Below are positions 34,601 to 43,631 of a stretch of DNA of 64,000 nt, one piece after another. Position numbers and translations under genes: made by a program. Origin of the DNA: Fodinisporobacter ferrooxydans (GTDB lineage Bacteria; Bacillota; Bacilli; Tumebacillales; MYW30-H2); assembly GCF_022818495.1 (NCBI RefSeq), contig NZ_CP089291.1:496001-560000 (forward strand). Direction: 5' to 3'. The notes beneath the pieces were generated by a model, which had not been told where the DNA came from, searched no databases, and worked only from the letters and a program-made list of their open reading frames with translations. Within the stretch, counting starts at the first letter, position 1, and each line of letters begins with the position of its first letter.

Positions 34601-36232
34601 TCACTCTTTTGACTGTTGCCATTCATTTGTATATTCTTCTAAAACCCGCTTCAACTCATGACCAATTTGCGCATATGCGTCATCATCCAAATTGGCGAGA
34701 GAAACGCGGATCGACCAGGTAGGGCCGTGAAATCCTTCGCCATTTAATAATACAATCGAAGATTTCTCAGCCAAACGGAACAAAATGTCTACCGGTTCGT
34801 AGTTTTTTTGTAAGAAATCAGTAAATTCTTTGCCATAATTCTGTTTTGCCCACTCTTCCAAATCGAATTCCGTATAGTAATCGGCATCATACGGAAGGTT
34901 GGGCTTTGGCAATCCAAGGCCTTCATAAAGAAGCCGCATGCGACGATGGCAAATTTCCTTTGTCAATGTTTTATATTGATTCTCCTCATCAAGCAGCGCA
35001 AATGCGCAAAACAAGGCCATCTGCACCTGCTGTGGCGTCGACAAGCCGGCTGTATGATTGAGAGCCACTTGTCGGCTGTCTGCCACCATCCGGTCGATAA
35101 ACCGCAATTCATCCGGGTGCTGTGTAAGGGATTCATATCTTTGCCGCAAAATTTGAATTTTGTCATCGGGCAATTGCTTCAACAAATGGTCAAACACGTT
35201 ATGTTGATGAACGGCAATCGTTCCTAAACGCCAGCCCGTGACGCCGAAATATTTGGAAAACGAGTATACACCGACCGTATTATAGGGGAGATCTGCCAAA
35301 AGTGAGCGATAATCATCAACAAATGTGCTATATACATCATCCGATATAATCATAAGATCGGGATTGCAGTATTTTACAATGTCAATCAGTTGCCGAACAG
35401 ATTCCGGTGCCATGGCGACAGATGGCGGATTACTGGGATTTACCAGAAAAAGTGCTTTAATCGACGGATCGGAAAGTTTTTCGATCTCCGAATGCGGATA
35501 CTGCCACGTATGCATGCCAGTTTCATCGACTCCAGTTGCCTTGATTTCGACAACATCGAAATTGTAGCGATGGAGATGAGGAATTTCCAGATATGGCGGA
35601 AAGACCGGAACCATTATGGCAACTTTGTCTCCCCGATTCAGCAGGTAATTCTCCAGCAATGTATCGAAAATGTAACACATCGCTGCCGTTGCACCTTCGA
35701 CGGCAAATATGTCAAAAGGACCGCAGCCGGGGTCATTGCCGCAAAGTTCCTGAATCAAGAAATCATGAACGACTTTTTCAATGCGGACAAGCATACGATC
35801 CGGCTCTGGATAGTTATCGCCGATAATTCCATCCACCAATTCATATATCCATTCATCTGCCCGGAATCCTTGACTCTTGACTCCATATTTGGTGATATCC
35901 TTGAGAAGTTTCACGCCAGGAATGTCGGGATTAGCCTTGACAAACGCATCAAATCGCTCGGCCATCCCTTTTCTGCCTGGTTTGCCGGCAAGATCCCGCT
36001 CATTCCAGACACGGCGGCTTTCTTGCACGGCAAACTGCCCCAGTGCAAAAAAAGCCTCTCTCGGTGTTGCCGCGATCCAATTCGGATTTCCCCGACCGGC
36101 ATCCAGCAAGATCCGCGTGCTTTTTTTCTCCTTGCCTTTCGCCAGGCTGATCAACTTATTTTTAAACTCGAACGGGCTGATTTGTTCGTATGAACGTTGC
36201 ATGTTTCGCCGTTGCATCAGATCGGGACTCAT
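34601..36232 (-). CDS. asdA: aspartate 4-decarboxylase / aspartate aminotransferase
   Basis: PLP fold-type I enzyme of 543 residues, matching the unusually long AsdA family (~530) that decarboxylates L-aspartate to L-alanine and CO2 with side transaminase activity. PLP lysine Lys327 is in SFSKYFGVTGWRLG. Other family marks are the N-terminal LLDAGRGNPNWIA, VFPPYLEIPH, LVNPSNPPS and the C-terminal SIRVSLANL. AAGGAGTTG precedes the ATG. With an aspartate:alanine antiporter such enzymes can generate a proton gradient, but no antiporter is adjacent here. Confidence 0.92.
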   Translation of the reverse strand: MSPDLMQRRNMQRSYEQISPFEFKNKLISLAKGKEKKSTRILLDAGRGNPNWIAATPREAFFALGQFAVQESRRVWNERDLAGKPGRKGMAERFDAFVKANPDIPGVKLLKDITKYGVKSQGFRADEWIYELVDGIIGDNYPEPDRMLVRIEKVVHDFLIQELCGNDPGCGPFDIFAVEGATAAMCYIFDTLLENYLLNRGDKVAIMVPVFPPYLEIPHLHRYNFDVVEIKATGVDETGMHTWQYPHSEIEKLSDPSIKALFLVNPSNPPSVAMAPESVRQLIDIVKYCNPDLMIISDDVYSTFVDDYRSLLADLPYNTVGVYSFSKYFGVTGWRLGTIAVHQHNVFDHLLKQLPDDKIQILRQRYESLTQHPDELRFIDRMVADSRQVALNHTAGLSTPQQVQMALFCAFALLDEENQYKTLTKEICHRRMRLLYEGLGLPKPNLPYDADYYTEFDLEEWAKQNYGKEFTDFLQKNYEPVDILFRLAEKSSIVLLNGEGFHGPTWSIRVSLANLDDDAYAQIGHELKRVLEEYTNEWQQSKE

Positions 36233-36514
36233 ACCTTATACAACTCCTTTTACGGCATAGACGGACATCATATTACAAAAAAGTCCGCAGAACAGTCATA
36301 CTAAGCTTCTAAGCTGTTTCTCAGTATTCGCCCGAAGTGTAAAAGATATGCAACCGGTTTGATGATTCATGATTCCCCGGAAAATCTATAAAAGAACGCG
36401 GACAACTGTGACAAATTCCACAAGGGGAATGCTTCATTTCGGGTATGCTTTTAGAGAAGAGATCGGAGAAACTAATTATGATATCTCGATACCAAAAGTA
36501 AAGAGGGATAAACT

Positions 36515-36718
36515 ATGACGGATGACCGCAAAGAACGTTTAGGTGAGATTTTGGGTCAGATTTTGACACCTATTCAGGAACAGATACATCGATTGGAGCA
36601 AAAACTTGATTCGATTGAATCTTTGCGACAACAATTGAACAAAATGGAAGCAGTACAAGAACAACAATTGAAACTGTTGCAGCAAATCAACCAACGATTG
36701 CAGGAACAAAGCAAATAA
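36515..36718 (+). CDS. small coiled-coil hypothetical protein
   Basis: 67 residues, Gln/Leu-rich with heptad spacing from about residue 16 to the end, predicted to form a single coiled coil. AGAGGGATAAACT precedes the ATG. It lies 73 bases upstream of the cupin-hemerythrin gene on the same strand and could be co-transcribed. No function is recognised. Confidence 0.55.
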   Translation: MTDDRKERLGEILGQILTPIQEQIHRLEQKLDSIESLRQQLNKMEAVQEQQLKLLQQINQRLQEQSK

Positions 36719-36791
36719 TCAAGCCAGTTCAAGCGATTGTAGAAGGAAAGTATGAATATACACATCAAAAAAAACAAAAGAGGCGAATCCA

Positions 36792-37610
36792 ATGAAAACA
36801 TTTGCGTTTCAATTCTCCGATTCATTTATCAAACCGTTATTGGATAACGGATATTCAAAAGTAGTTCAGTTCTCCTTTCCAAAAGGGAAAGTTTTGGAAA
36901 AGCATAAAACGTCAAGCGATATTCTGGTCTTTGTCCCGCAAGGAAACATTCGTTTTCAAGCTGTCGAAGAAGCTGTGTTAAAAAGCGGAGAAATGATCAG
37001 CCTGGAGAAGAATATTGAACATTCCATCACGGCATTGGAAGACAGCATTGTCGTGCTGGTGCTGACGCCAAGCCCGAGCGCCCACTCCATCCTGAAACCG
37101 CAAACGGCAAAACCGCCAACACATGAAAGAATGTCTACAGAACATGTGAAAAAAGCGGTATCGCCGCAATTGTGGTCATTTGTCGAGGAACATGCGGAAC
37201 TTTTGCAAATATTAGACAAAGCGGCAGAAGGCTACGAAGCAGACACATATGCATTGGTGGATCGCATGGTCGAAGAAGAATTAAACAAACATTTCCGCTA
37301 TGAAGAGGAATATCTCTTTCCCGCTCTCGGAAAATATATCGGTACAACTGCCGGTCCGATCGCTGTCATGCTGGCAGAGCATAAAATCATCCGGGATAAC
37401 CATCAGCAATTGCAAAAGAAACTGCAGCAATTGCAAAATGGGCAAGGTGATGAAACAGATGTTGTACAGGCATATTCCGCGTTGGAAGGTGTCCTTCGAC
37501 CACACATCATCAAAGAAGACAATGTACTGTTCCCGATGGCGAGCGGTGTGATGTCGGAAGAGGATAAAGACAACGTGGCCCGTTTGGTCAATGAAGAAAA
37601 AGGCGAATAG
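36792..37610 (+). CDS. cupin-hemerythrin fusion protein
   Basis: 272 residues with two modules. Residues ~1-95 form a small cupin-like beta barrel (FSFPKGKVLEKHKT, LVFVPQGNIRFQ, GEMISLEKNIEHSI) of the type found in DUF2249-linked nitrosative-stress proteins. Residues ~125-270 are a hemerythrin/HHE domain with iron ligands visible as His in EEHAELL, KHFRYEEEYLFP, AEHKIIRDNH and RPHIIKEDNVLFP. It probably senses or handles O2, NO or iron. GAGGCG precedes the ATG and a clear terminator follows. The fusion order is uncommon. Confidence 0.85.
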   Translation: MKTFAFQFSDSFIKPLLDNGYSKVVQFSFPKGKVLEKHKTSSDILVFVPQGNIRFQAVEEAVLKSGEMISLEKNIEHSITALEDSIVVLVLTPSPSAHSILKPQTAKPPTHERMSTEHVKKAVSPQLWSFVEEHAELLQILDKAAEGYEADTYALVDRMVEEELNKHFRYEEEYLFPALGKYIGTTAGPIAVMLAEHKIIRDNHQQLQKKLQQLQNGQGDETDVVQAYSALEGVLRPHIIKEDNVLFPMASGVMSEEDKDNVARLVNEEKGE

Positions 37611-37640
37611 TTTGAAAAACAAAGTAAGAAAAACAAAGAG

Positions 37641-37678
37641 ACCCGTACCACGTTGCCGTGAATACGGGTTGTTTTTTG
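37641..37678 (+). terminator. intrinsic terminator
   Basis: ACCCGTA-C-CACG pairs with CGTG-AA-TACGGGT, followed by TGTTTTTT, 30 bases after the cupin-hemerythrin stop. Confidence 0.9.
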
Positions 37679-37682
37679 TACA

Positions 37683-38090
37683 TTAGCCCTCATCTCTGAC
37701 CCGATTTAAAAACAATTTGGGTGTGAGCATGAGATAACTCAACATCAAAACAAGTATAACGATAGACAATATCAGATTTTCATACACGTTCTGCCGATTT
37801 ACGATAATAAAACGCACAGTTGCCGTTATTCCAATATAAATCAAATATCGCAAGGGAAAATGATAATGTTCTTTGAAATATTTTACAATCATTGAAATAA
37901 ACCCAAAGTACAGGAAAAACACCAAGACTCGTTCCAGCACATCATGTTCAACATCTCCCGGGTTAAACGCTTCCTTCAGAATGTAGAACAGTTCATTCAA
38001 AAGAAAATAACATAAGATGATCCCCAAACCGATCAACGATGCATTTAGCAATTTTTGAAAAAAATTTGCAAACATCTGGATCCGCCACAC
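37683..38090 (-). CDS. PsiE-like membrane protein
   Basis: About 135 residues with four transmembrane helices and the short charged loops of the phosphate-starvation-inducible PsiE family (HYHFPLRYLIYIGITATVRFIIV). The likely start is GTG at 38090, seven bases after GGAGAG; in-frame ATGs at 38117 and 38075 are possible. It is the last gene on the minus strand before the convergent cupin-hemerythrin gene and may be read from the fdh operon. Function of PsiE is unknown. Confidence 0.75.
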   Translation of the reverse strand: MWRIQMFANFFQKLLNASLIGLGIILCYFLLNELFYILKEAFNPGDVEHDVLERVLVFFLYFGFISMIVKYFKEHYHFPLRYLIYIGITATVRFIIVNRQNVYENLILSIVILVLMLSYLMLTPKLFLNRVRDEG

Positions 38091-38180
38091 GCTTGTACTC
38101 TCCAATCGTATCATCATAGTTGAATCGCGTTTCCCATCACGACATGCATCACGGCATGTTCAAAAATAAACTTGTGTTTC

Positions 38181-38672
38181 TTACAAGCGAATTTTTGTTT
38201 CCAACCCTTCCCCCAGTCCTTTCAAAAGATGCAATCCAAAGGCAATGGCACGATTGATATCAGGGTCGCGCAAATATTTCCAGAAATCAAACATCCCCAT
38301 TTTCTTATCATCATCCACATGCTCGCCTGCTCGTTCAAGCCCGCGCGCCAAACCCTGAACCACCTTTTTTGTCGTCGCGGGATCAATTTGTCCAAGGCCA
38401 TCGGCTGCCCCCAGCAAATGATTCAATATGTTTGTCACATTCGGCTTTGACAATTGCCCGACGGCGATCTTTGCAATCGTTTCTTTCGCTTCCAAAAGTG
38501 CGGTTGCCGCTTCCAACAATCCGCTTTTATGCAATTCATGCAGCAAATGAATCGTTTCTTGCATAGCTTTCCCATGTTCGGCGATATCGGAAATTACTTG
38601 TTCCAATGATTCCTGTTGCAATTCCTGTTCGTCAGGAAGATGTTTTCGAATTAGCGTGATTGGTTGAGCCAT
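38181..38672 (-). CDS. DUF1641 protein, formate dehydrogenase partner (YrhD-like)
   Basis: 163 residues, all helical, acidic-basic mixed, with the DUF1641 C-terminal block FDFWKYLRDPDINRAIAFGLHLLKGLG. It overlaps the end of the formate dehydrogenase gene by 22 bases and has its own GGAGGTG ribosome binding site, an arrangement identical to B. subtilis yrhE-yrhD. It is presumed to act with the dehydrogenase as a small subunit or assembly factor; the biochemical role is not established. Confidence 0.87.
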   Translation of the reverse strand: MAQPITLIRKHLPDEQELQQESLEQVISDIAEHGKAMQETIHLLHELHKSGLLEAATALLEAKETIAKIAVGQLSKPNVTNILNHLLGAADGLGQIDPATTKKVVQGLARGLERAGEHVDDDKKMGMFDFWKYLRDPDINRAIAFGLHLLKGLGEGLETKIRL

Positions 38673-41641
38673 TCTTTCACACCTCCTTCAAAATTCTTGT
38701 CCACCAGCGGCCGATAGTCTTTCCGCACCCATTTCCGATAGACTTCAACACCGGCTTGTGGATGTCGCTTGGCATACCGAGGGTTGATTCTCGGCAGCGG
38801 GTTCTTTCCGCTTTTTTCTATCACCTGCATCCGTACTTTTGTTTGTTTATACGCCGGCGTATGTGTATTCTGATCTGTAGCCGTACCCGTGAGAAGATTG
38901 ACAGCCGACTGATCACTGACGGAATGCATAGGCAAATAGAGCTCATTTCCCTGCACGCGATCGGTAATGACTGCCCGAACCCGAATCGCTCCATATGGAG
39001 ACTCCAGACGCACCAATGTTCCCTCCGCAATGCCGCGTGCATCGGCCAACTCCGGCGATACCTCCACAAACACTTCCGGAAACTTATGTTGAATGCCTTT
39101 GGATTTGTTTGTCATATTTCCTTCATGGAAATGTTCCAACAGACGGCCATTATTCAAAAGCAAATCATATGCTTCCGGCATTTGCACGGGAAGAATCCAT
39201 TCCACGGGAGCCAAGCGGGCTTTCCCGTCCGGAAAATTGAACCGCTCCGTGTATAACAATGGTGTATCTGTTCCATCCTTGGCAACAGGCCACAACAGAC
39301 TATCCCAGCCTTCCAGACGGGCATAATCGACTCCGGCAAAAATCGGAGACAATACGGCCGCTTCATCCATAATGTCACCGGGGCATTGATAGTTCCAGCC
39401 GGCTCCCAAACGGTTTGCTACCTCCCGCAGAATCCACCAATCCGGTTTCGCTTCACCCATTGGTTCCATCACTTGATACAGCCGCTGGATACGCCGTTCC
39501 GTATTGGTGAATGTCCCTTCCTTCTCCAAACTCGGTGCTGCCGGCAATACGACATCGGCGAATTGTGCCGTTTTGGTCAGGAAAATGTCTTGCACCACAA
39601 AGAAATCCAACCGGGAGAGCGCATCATGAACGTGGTTGGCATTGGAGTCAACCCATGCCATTTCTTCTCCCATCAAATACATCGCTTTTAATTCACCCGC
39701 TTCGATCGCTTGCAGCATCTGGATATTGTCAAGACCTGGATTTGCGGGAATGCTTGTCTCCCACGCAAGCTCGAACTTCTTGCGCGCTGCATCATCGGCA
39801 ATATGCTGATAGCCAGGCAGCCATGCCGGAAGCGTGCCAAAGTCACATGCTCCTTGTACATTGTTGTGCCCGCGCAGAGGATATGCGCCGGCGCCCGGGC
39901 GTCCGTAGTTGCCGGTCACCAATAACAAGTTGCTGATGGCTGCACTTGTATTGCTACCGCCGGTATTTTGCGTGACGCCCATACCCCACAAGACACAAAC
40001 TCCATCTGCTTCATGAATCATCGCAGCTATTTGAATCAGGTGCTCTTTTGCAATCCCTGTCTGCTTCTCCGCATAGTCCAGCGTGTATTTTTCAATGGAT
40101 TTGACAAACACATCAAAGCCGCTGACCCGTTCCTCAATAAATGTCTGATCATGCCATCCCTGCTCGATCATATACTTGGCAACAGCTGCAATCCATGCAT
40201 GATCCGAGCCTTGTTTGGGATGAATATAAAGATCGGCCCGTTCCGCCATTTCGTGTTTGCGCAAATCCGAAACGATCAATTTTTGCCCTTTTAACTTATG
40301 CGCCCGCTTGACTCGAGTCGCCAAAACCGGATGCCCTTCTGTCGGATTAGCACCGACGACGATGACAAGTCCCGCGCCGGCAATGTCCTGAATCGTGCCG
40401 GCATCGCCGCCATAGCCGACGGTGCGCAACAATCCGTCAGTTGCAGGAGATTGGCAGTAGCGCGAACAGTTGTCCACGTTATTGGTTGCAAAAATTTGGC
40501 GGGCAAGTTTTTGCATCAGGTAGTTTTCTTCATTCGTGACTTTTGAGGACGAAATAAATCCAATCGCATTCCCGCCGAATTGATCTTTGATCCCGCCAAG
40601 TTTGTTTGCGATGAGATCAAGAGCTTCATCCCAAGTGGCTTCCTCAAAATGGTCGCCTCTGCGGATCAACGGCTTGGTGAGACGTTCCTCGCTGTTGACG
40701 AAATCCCAGCCGAATTTTCCTTTGATGCATGTAGAAATTCCGTTAGCCGGCGCATCGGATGTAGGTTGAACTTTCAGAATCTCCCGTCCCTTTGTCCAAA
40801 CCTCAAAACTGCATCCGACTCCACAAAACGTGCAAACGGTTTTTGTTTTCTTGGTACGGGTTTCCCGCATGGCTGCTTCCACTTCGGAAATGGCAAAAAT
40901 CCCGCCATATCCAGGTTCCACTTCTTTCACGAGATCGATCATTGGATTCAGAAGATCTTTTTCGATTCCGGATATAAAACCGGCTTGTCCCAGCATGGAT
41001 GTTTCCATCAGCGCATTGCATGGGCAGACGGTGACACAATGTCCGCATGAAACGCAGGAAGATTCATTGATAGGGACATCATCGTCCCAAATCACCCGCG
41101 GACGGTCGCGCTCCCAGTCGATCGACAATGTTTCATTGACCTGCAAATCCTGACAAGCTTCCACGCATTGACCACACAAAATACATTGATCCGGATCGTA
41201 TCGATAAAAAGGATGTGACAGATCCACTTCATACGGTTTTTCCTTATAAGGATATTTTTGATGTTCAATTTCCAAATGTTCAGCCGTATTGTGCACTTTG
41301 CAGTTTCCGTTGTTGTTGTCGCAAACCGTACAATACAGCATATGGTTTTCCAAGATTCGATCCATGGCTTCCAGTTGTGCCGATTTTGCACGTTCGGATG
41401 CGGTACGAATGTTCATATTCGGTGCAATCCGAGTGGAGCATGCACGCATCAATTGGCCATCGACATCGACGATGCAGGTATCGCACGTTTGAATGGGTCC
41501 CAAATCCGGTTCGTAACAAATATGCGGGTGCTCCAGCCCCTGAGCGAGAATGACTTGCAGTATCGTTTTGCCTTCTTCCGCCTGCATCGATTGTCCATCG
41601 ATTGTAATCAAAACACCCTTCGAAGACGTAATGGAATTCAT
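38651..41641 (-). CDS. fdhA: NAD-type formate dehydrogenase, molybdenum catalytic subunit (YrhE/FdhA-like)
   Basis: 996-residue cytoplasmic molybdoenzyme oxidising formate to CO2. The N-terminus has a 2Fe-2S domain (CYEPDLG, TCDTC, RAC), then a His-Cys cluster motif, then two 4Fe-4S ferredoxin clusters (CILCGQCVEAC and CVSCGHCVTVCPC). The bis-MGD domain starts with CTFCGVGC near 275. The metal ligand is cysteine in SRYCQSPAT, not selenocysteine. The C-terminal cofactor domain ends the protein. The start at 41641 follows AAAGGGGAC; the upstream in-frame start at 41674 has no clear site. It has a strong promoter and a ~287-base structured leader (41641-41963). Confidence 0.95.
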   Translation of the reverse strand: MNSITSSKGVLITIDGQSMQAEEGKTILQVILAQGLEHPHICYEPDLGPIQTCDTCIVDVDGQLMRACSTRIAPNMNIRTASERAKSAQLEAMDRILENHMLYCTVCDNNNGNCKVHNTAEHLEIEHQKYPYKEKPYEVDLSHPFYRYDPDQCILCGQCVEACQDLQVNETLSIDWERDRPRVIWDDDVPINESSCVSCGHCVTVCPCNALMETSMLGQAGFISGIEKDLLNPMIDLVKEVEPGYGGIFAISEVEAAMRETRTKKTKTVCTFCGVGCSFEVWTKGREILKVQPTSDAPANGISTCIKGKFGWDFVNSEERLTKPLIRRGDHFEEATWDEALDLIANKLGGIKDQFGGNAIGFISSSKVTNEENYLMQKLARQIFATNNVDNCSRYCQSPATDGLLRTVGYGGDAGTIQDIAGAGLVIVVGANPTEGHPVLATRVKRAHKLKGQKLIVSDLRKHEMAERADLYIHPKQGSDHAWIAAVAKYMIEQGWHDQTFIEERVSGFDVFVKSIEKYTLDYAEKQTGIAKEHLIQIAAMIHEADGVCVLWGMGVTQNTGGSNTSAAISNLLLVTGNYGRPGAGAYPLRGHNNVQGACDFGTLPAWLPGYQHIADDAARKKFELAWETSIPANPGLDNIQMLQAIEAGELKAMYLMGEEMAWVDSNANHVHDALSRLDFFVVQDIFLTKTAQFADVVLPAAPSLEKEGTFTNTERRIQRLYQVMEPMGEAKPDWWILREVANRLGAGWNYQCPGDIMDEAAVLSPIFAGVDYARLEGWDSLLWPVAKDGTDTPLLYTERFNFPDGKARLAPVEWILPVQMPEAYDLLLNNGRLLEHFHEGNMTNKSKGIQHKFPEVFVEVSPELADARGIAEGTLVRLESPYGAIRVRAVITDRVQGNELYLPMHSVSDQSAVNLLTGTATDQNTHTPAYKQTKVRMQVIEKSGKNPLPRINPRYAKRHPQAGVEVYRKWVRKDYRPLVDKNFEGGVKEWLNQSR

Positions 41642-41714
41642 GACTTCAAAGTCCCCTTTCCTGAAGAAACACAATCCGTGCGTTTTTTAAGCAAAGATTC
41701 GTGCGTTTTTAAAC

Positions 41715-41801
41715 AAAACAAAAAACTCCACCATAAAACGCGCGACACAAAACAAACACATGTTTTCACATGCAATTGTGTCTATCGTTTTATGGTGGAG
41801 T
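41715..41801 (-). terminator. large leader hairpin/terminator before fdhA
   Basis: A 16-bp perfect stem ACTCCACCATAAAACG (41725-41740) with CGTTTTATGGTGGAGT (41786-41801). Inside are GACACAA/TTGTGTC and CATGT/ACATG stems. On the minus strand it is followed by a T run, so it reads as an intrinsic terminator placed 74 bases before the fdhA start, downstream of the fdhA promoter. That position suits attenuation control. Confidence 0.75.
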
Positions 41802-41928
41802 AGTATTGGGCACAAACGTACAATATACCAATCCGCCATTGCTAGTCTTGAGATCGAATAACCGTTGACAGGTTCCTGCCAACAAATCCGTTCGTCCCAG
41901 ACAGACTATGTGGCTGTCCAGTAATTTC
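41802..41928 (-). ncRNA. structured 5' leader of fdhA (candidate riboregulator)
   Basis: From the predicted start near 41928, the leader contains GACAG/CTGTC and TTGGCAGG/CCTGTCAA hairpins (41865-41882) and then runs into the terminator hairpin at 41715-41801. It does not show the conserved Moco riboswitch blocks that I can recall. The candidate rests on promoter, stems and terminator order only. Confidence 0.45.
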
Positions 41929-41934
41929 AGCACT

Positions 41935-41963
41935 ATTATAGCGAGTTTTCACTTTTCCGTCAA
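41935..41963 (-). promoter_or_regulatory. fdhA promoter
   Basis: Minus strand: -35 TTGACG (41958-41963), exact 17-bp spacer, -10 TATAAT (41935-41940). It is near-consensus for SigA. Transcription should start about 41928, leaving a ~287-base leader. Confidence 0.8.
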
Positions 41964-42021
41964 AATTTTTTCACATGTTCTGCTTTTTCATATTGTTTTT
42001 CACATGGATGGATTCCGGATG

Positions 42022-42396
42022 TCAATGAGTTGGTTTCTCCTCAATTTGAAGCGTACGATCGAATACATAAACGGTAATTGCCGTATCGAGATCAATATTA
42101 AAATCATTAAAGATCGTTATTAATTTTGCATTGACGATCGCTTCAAATTTGGAAACCAGTTCGGGATCTTCATAGATTTTTTTGATAAATTCTGTACGGG
42201 TCGCATGGATCATGCGCTTTCCTTCCTCTGTTTGACTCATAAAATTTTCCAGATTCGTCATATTGCCTTTCATCTCGCAAATCGCCCAGGGACCGGCAAA
42301 ACGGGTTATGATTTGTTCCGGTCCTTTTCCTGTATGTTTTTTCCGGACTTCCCGCACCAGATTTGAAAATTCATGCGCAACTTTGGTTGCATTCAT
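42022..42396 (-). CDS. DUF2294 protein
   Basis: 124 residues matching the DUF2294 family (VRKKHTGKGPEQIITRF near the N-terminus, ICEMKGNMTNLENFM, RTEFIKKIYEDPEL). Members occur in Firmicutes and are often near formate dehydrogenase or Na+/proton genes; function unknown. GAGGGTGAAG precedes the ATG. It lies immediately upstream of the fdhA promoter on the same strand and is likely a separate transcription unit. Confidence 0.8.
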   Translation of the reverse strand: MNATKVAHEFSNLVREVRKKHTGKGPEQIITRFAGPWAICEMKGNMTNLENFMSQTEEGKRMIHATRTEFIKKIYEDPELVSKFEAIVNAKLITIFNDFNIDLDTAITVYVFDRTLQIEEKPTH

Positions 42397-42640
42397 TTTT
42401 CTTCACCCTCAATACATCCTCAATTATCTGTTTTGACAATAGAATGACACGTGAAACGAGCTTACATCATCATGATTCCTTTGACAAATGCAATAGGTTA
42501 TGTAAAATAAATTTGAACACTTTATATCTTTTGTTGGCTGATCCTTCTATATGAAGATGTAGATGAATTATCCAGCGCAAAACGTTATCCTTGATCAGAA
42601 GGAATGTTTTGAGCTGGATTTTTTATTCACAATTCCTGTT

Positions 42641-42799
42641 AAAGAGGATGTTCAAAAAGTAGTCAAAACTCCACGGCGGATTGCTTTGCCGAATCCCAAA
42701 AAGGCTTACTCATGTACCAAACACGTACACTCCGTCGCCTTTTCGCGCTTCGGCTTCGCACTCCTTGTGTCTTACTTAACCACTTTTTGAACACACACT
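42641..42799 (+). mobile_element. MITE-like inverted-repeat element, copy 2
   Basis: 159 bp, nearly identical to 24836-24994 in opposite orientation, with terminal inverted repeats around GTTCAAAAAGTRGT. Its end lies 10 bases before the fdhD start codon, so it has replaced the normal promoter and ribosome-binding region of that gene or supplies new ones. Confidence 0.8.
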
Positions 42800-42809
42800 T
42801 AAAGTTAGC

Positions 42810-43616
42810 GTGGTGAACAAATTGTATCCGGTTGTCGTATCCAGACAGGTCATTTCCTATAAAAACGGAAATACACAAAACGTTTCCGATGAAATCGCAA
42901 CAGAATATCCATTAACGATTTTTTTAAATGATGAAGAATTTGCAACGCTTGTCTGCACACCTGAATACCTGGAAGATTTGGTTGTCGGATTTTTGGCTTC
43001 GGAAGGCGTCATCCGCAACTGCGATGAAATCAAAGATGTATTGGTTGATGAAAACAAGGGATTTGTATATGTGGAAACACATAGTCCCAAAACATTCAGC
43101 ACAAAATTTTACTCCAAGCGGTATATCACCTCTTGCTGTGGAAAAAGCCGCCAGAGTTTTTACTTTTTTAACGACGCCAAAACGGCGAAAAAAATCACGG
43201 ATAAAACCGCATTTCTTACCGATCAAGACTGTTTTCGGCTGATGAATGAAATGCAACAGGATGCCACTACATTTCAGCTTACGGGCGGCGTACACAATGC
43301 GGCCCTGTGCGATACGAAACATATCATTCTATCAAGAATGGACATCGGGAGACATAATGCGCTCGATAAAATTTTCGGATATTGTCTCAAGAACAGCATT
43401 TCGTTGCAAGGTAAAGTCATTGCATTTAGTGGCCGGATTTCTTCTGAAGTGTTGCTGAAAGTGGCAAAAATCGGCTGCGAAATCGTCTTGTCAAAGTCAG
43501 CCCCAACAGAATTGGCTTTACAAATGGCGGACGAACTCGGAATTACAGCCGTCGGATTTATTCGTAACGACTCATTCAATGTATATACGCATCATGAACG
43601 AATTTGCGCAACATGA
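42810..43616 (+). CDS. fdhD: formate dehydrogenase accessory sulfurtransferase FdhD
   Basis: 268-residue FdhD, which carries sulfur from a cysteine desulfurase to the molybdenum cofactor of formate dehydrogenase. The catalytic cysteines are adjacent (Cys109-Cys110 in SCCGKS). Other family blocks are GFLASEGVI near 61, TGGVHNAAL near 158, DIGRHNALDK near 175 and SGRISSEVLLKVA near 205. The start is a GTG (a second GTG follows) with only a weak ribosome site, because the MITE-like element ends just upstream. It must serve the FdhA encoded on the opposite strand. Confidence 0.93.
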   Translation: MVNKLYPVVVSRQVISYKNGNTQNVSDEIATEYPLTIFLNDEEFATLVCTPEYLEDLVVGFLASEGVIRNCDEIKDVLVDENKGFVYVETHSPKTFSTKFYSKRYITSCCGKSRQSFYFFNDAKTAKKITDKTAFLTDQDCFRLMNEMQQDATTFQLTGGVHNAALCDTKHIILSRMDIGRHNALDKIFGYCLKNSISLQGKVIAFSGRISSEVLLKVAKIGCEIVLSKSAPTELALQMADELGITAVGFIRNDSFNVYTHHERICAT

Positions 43617-43631
43617 TTGGTAAAATGCCTT

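Noticed and set aside
35390-36193. 267-codon plus-strand frame opposite the aspartate 4-decarboxylase gene
   Set aside because: Lies wholly antisense to a well-supported gene, shows no family features and no ribosome binding site.
41715-41928. Moco riboswitch upstream of fdhA
   Set aside because: Position and target gene are right, but I could not recognise the conserved aptamer blocks; kept only as an unnamed structured leader.
42563-42790. ORF across the MITE-like element before fdhD
   Set aside because: Exists only because the element is open in that frame; the same frame in copy 1 is not linked to a start signal.
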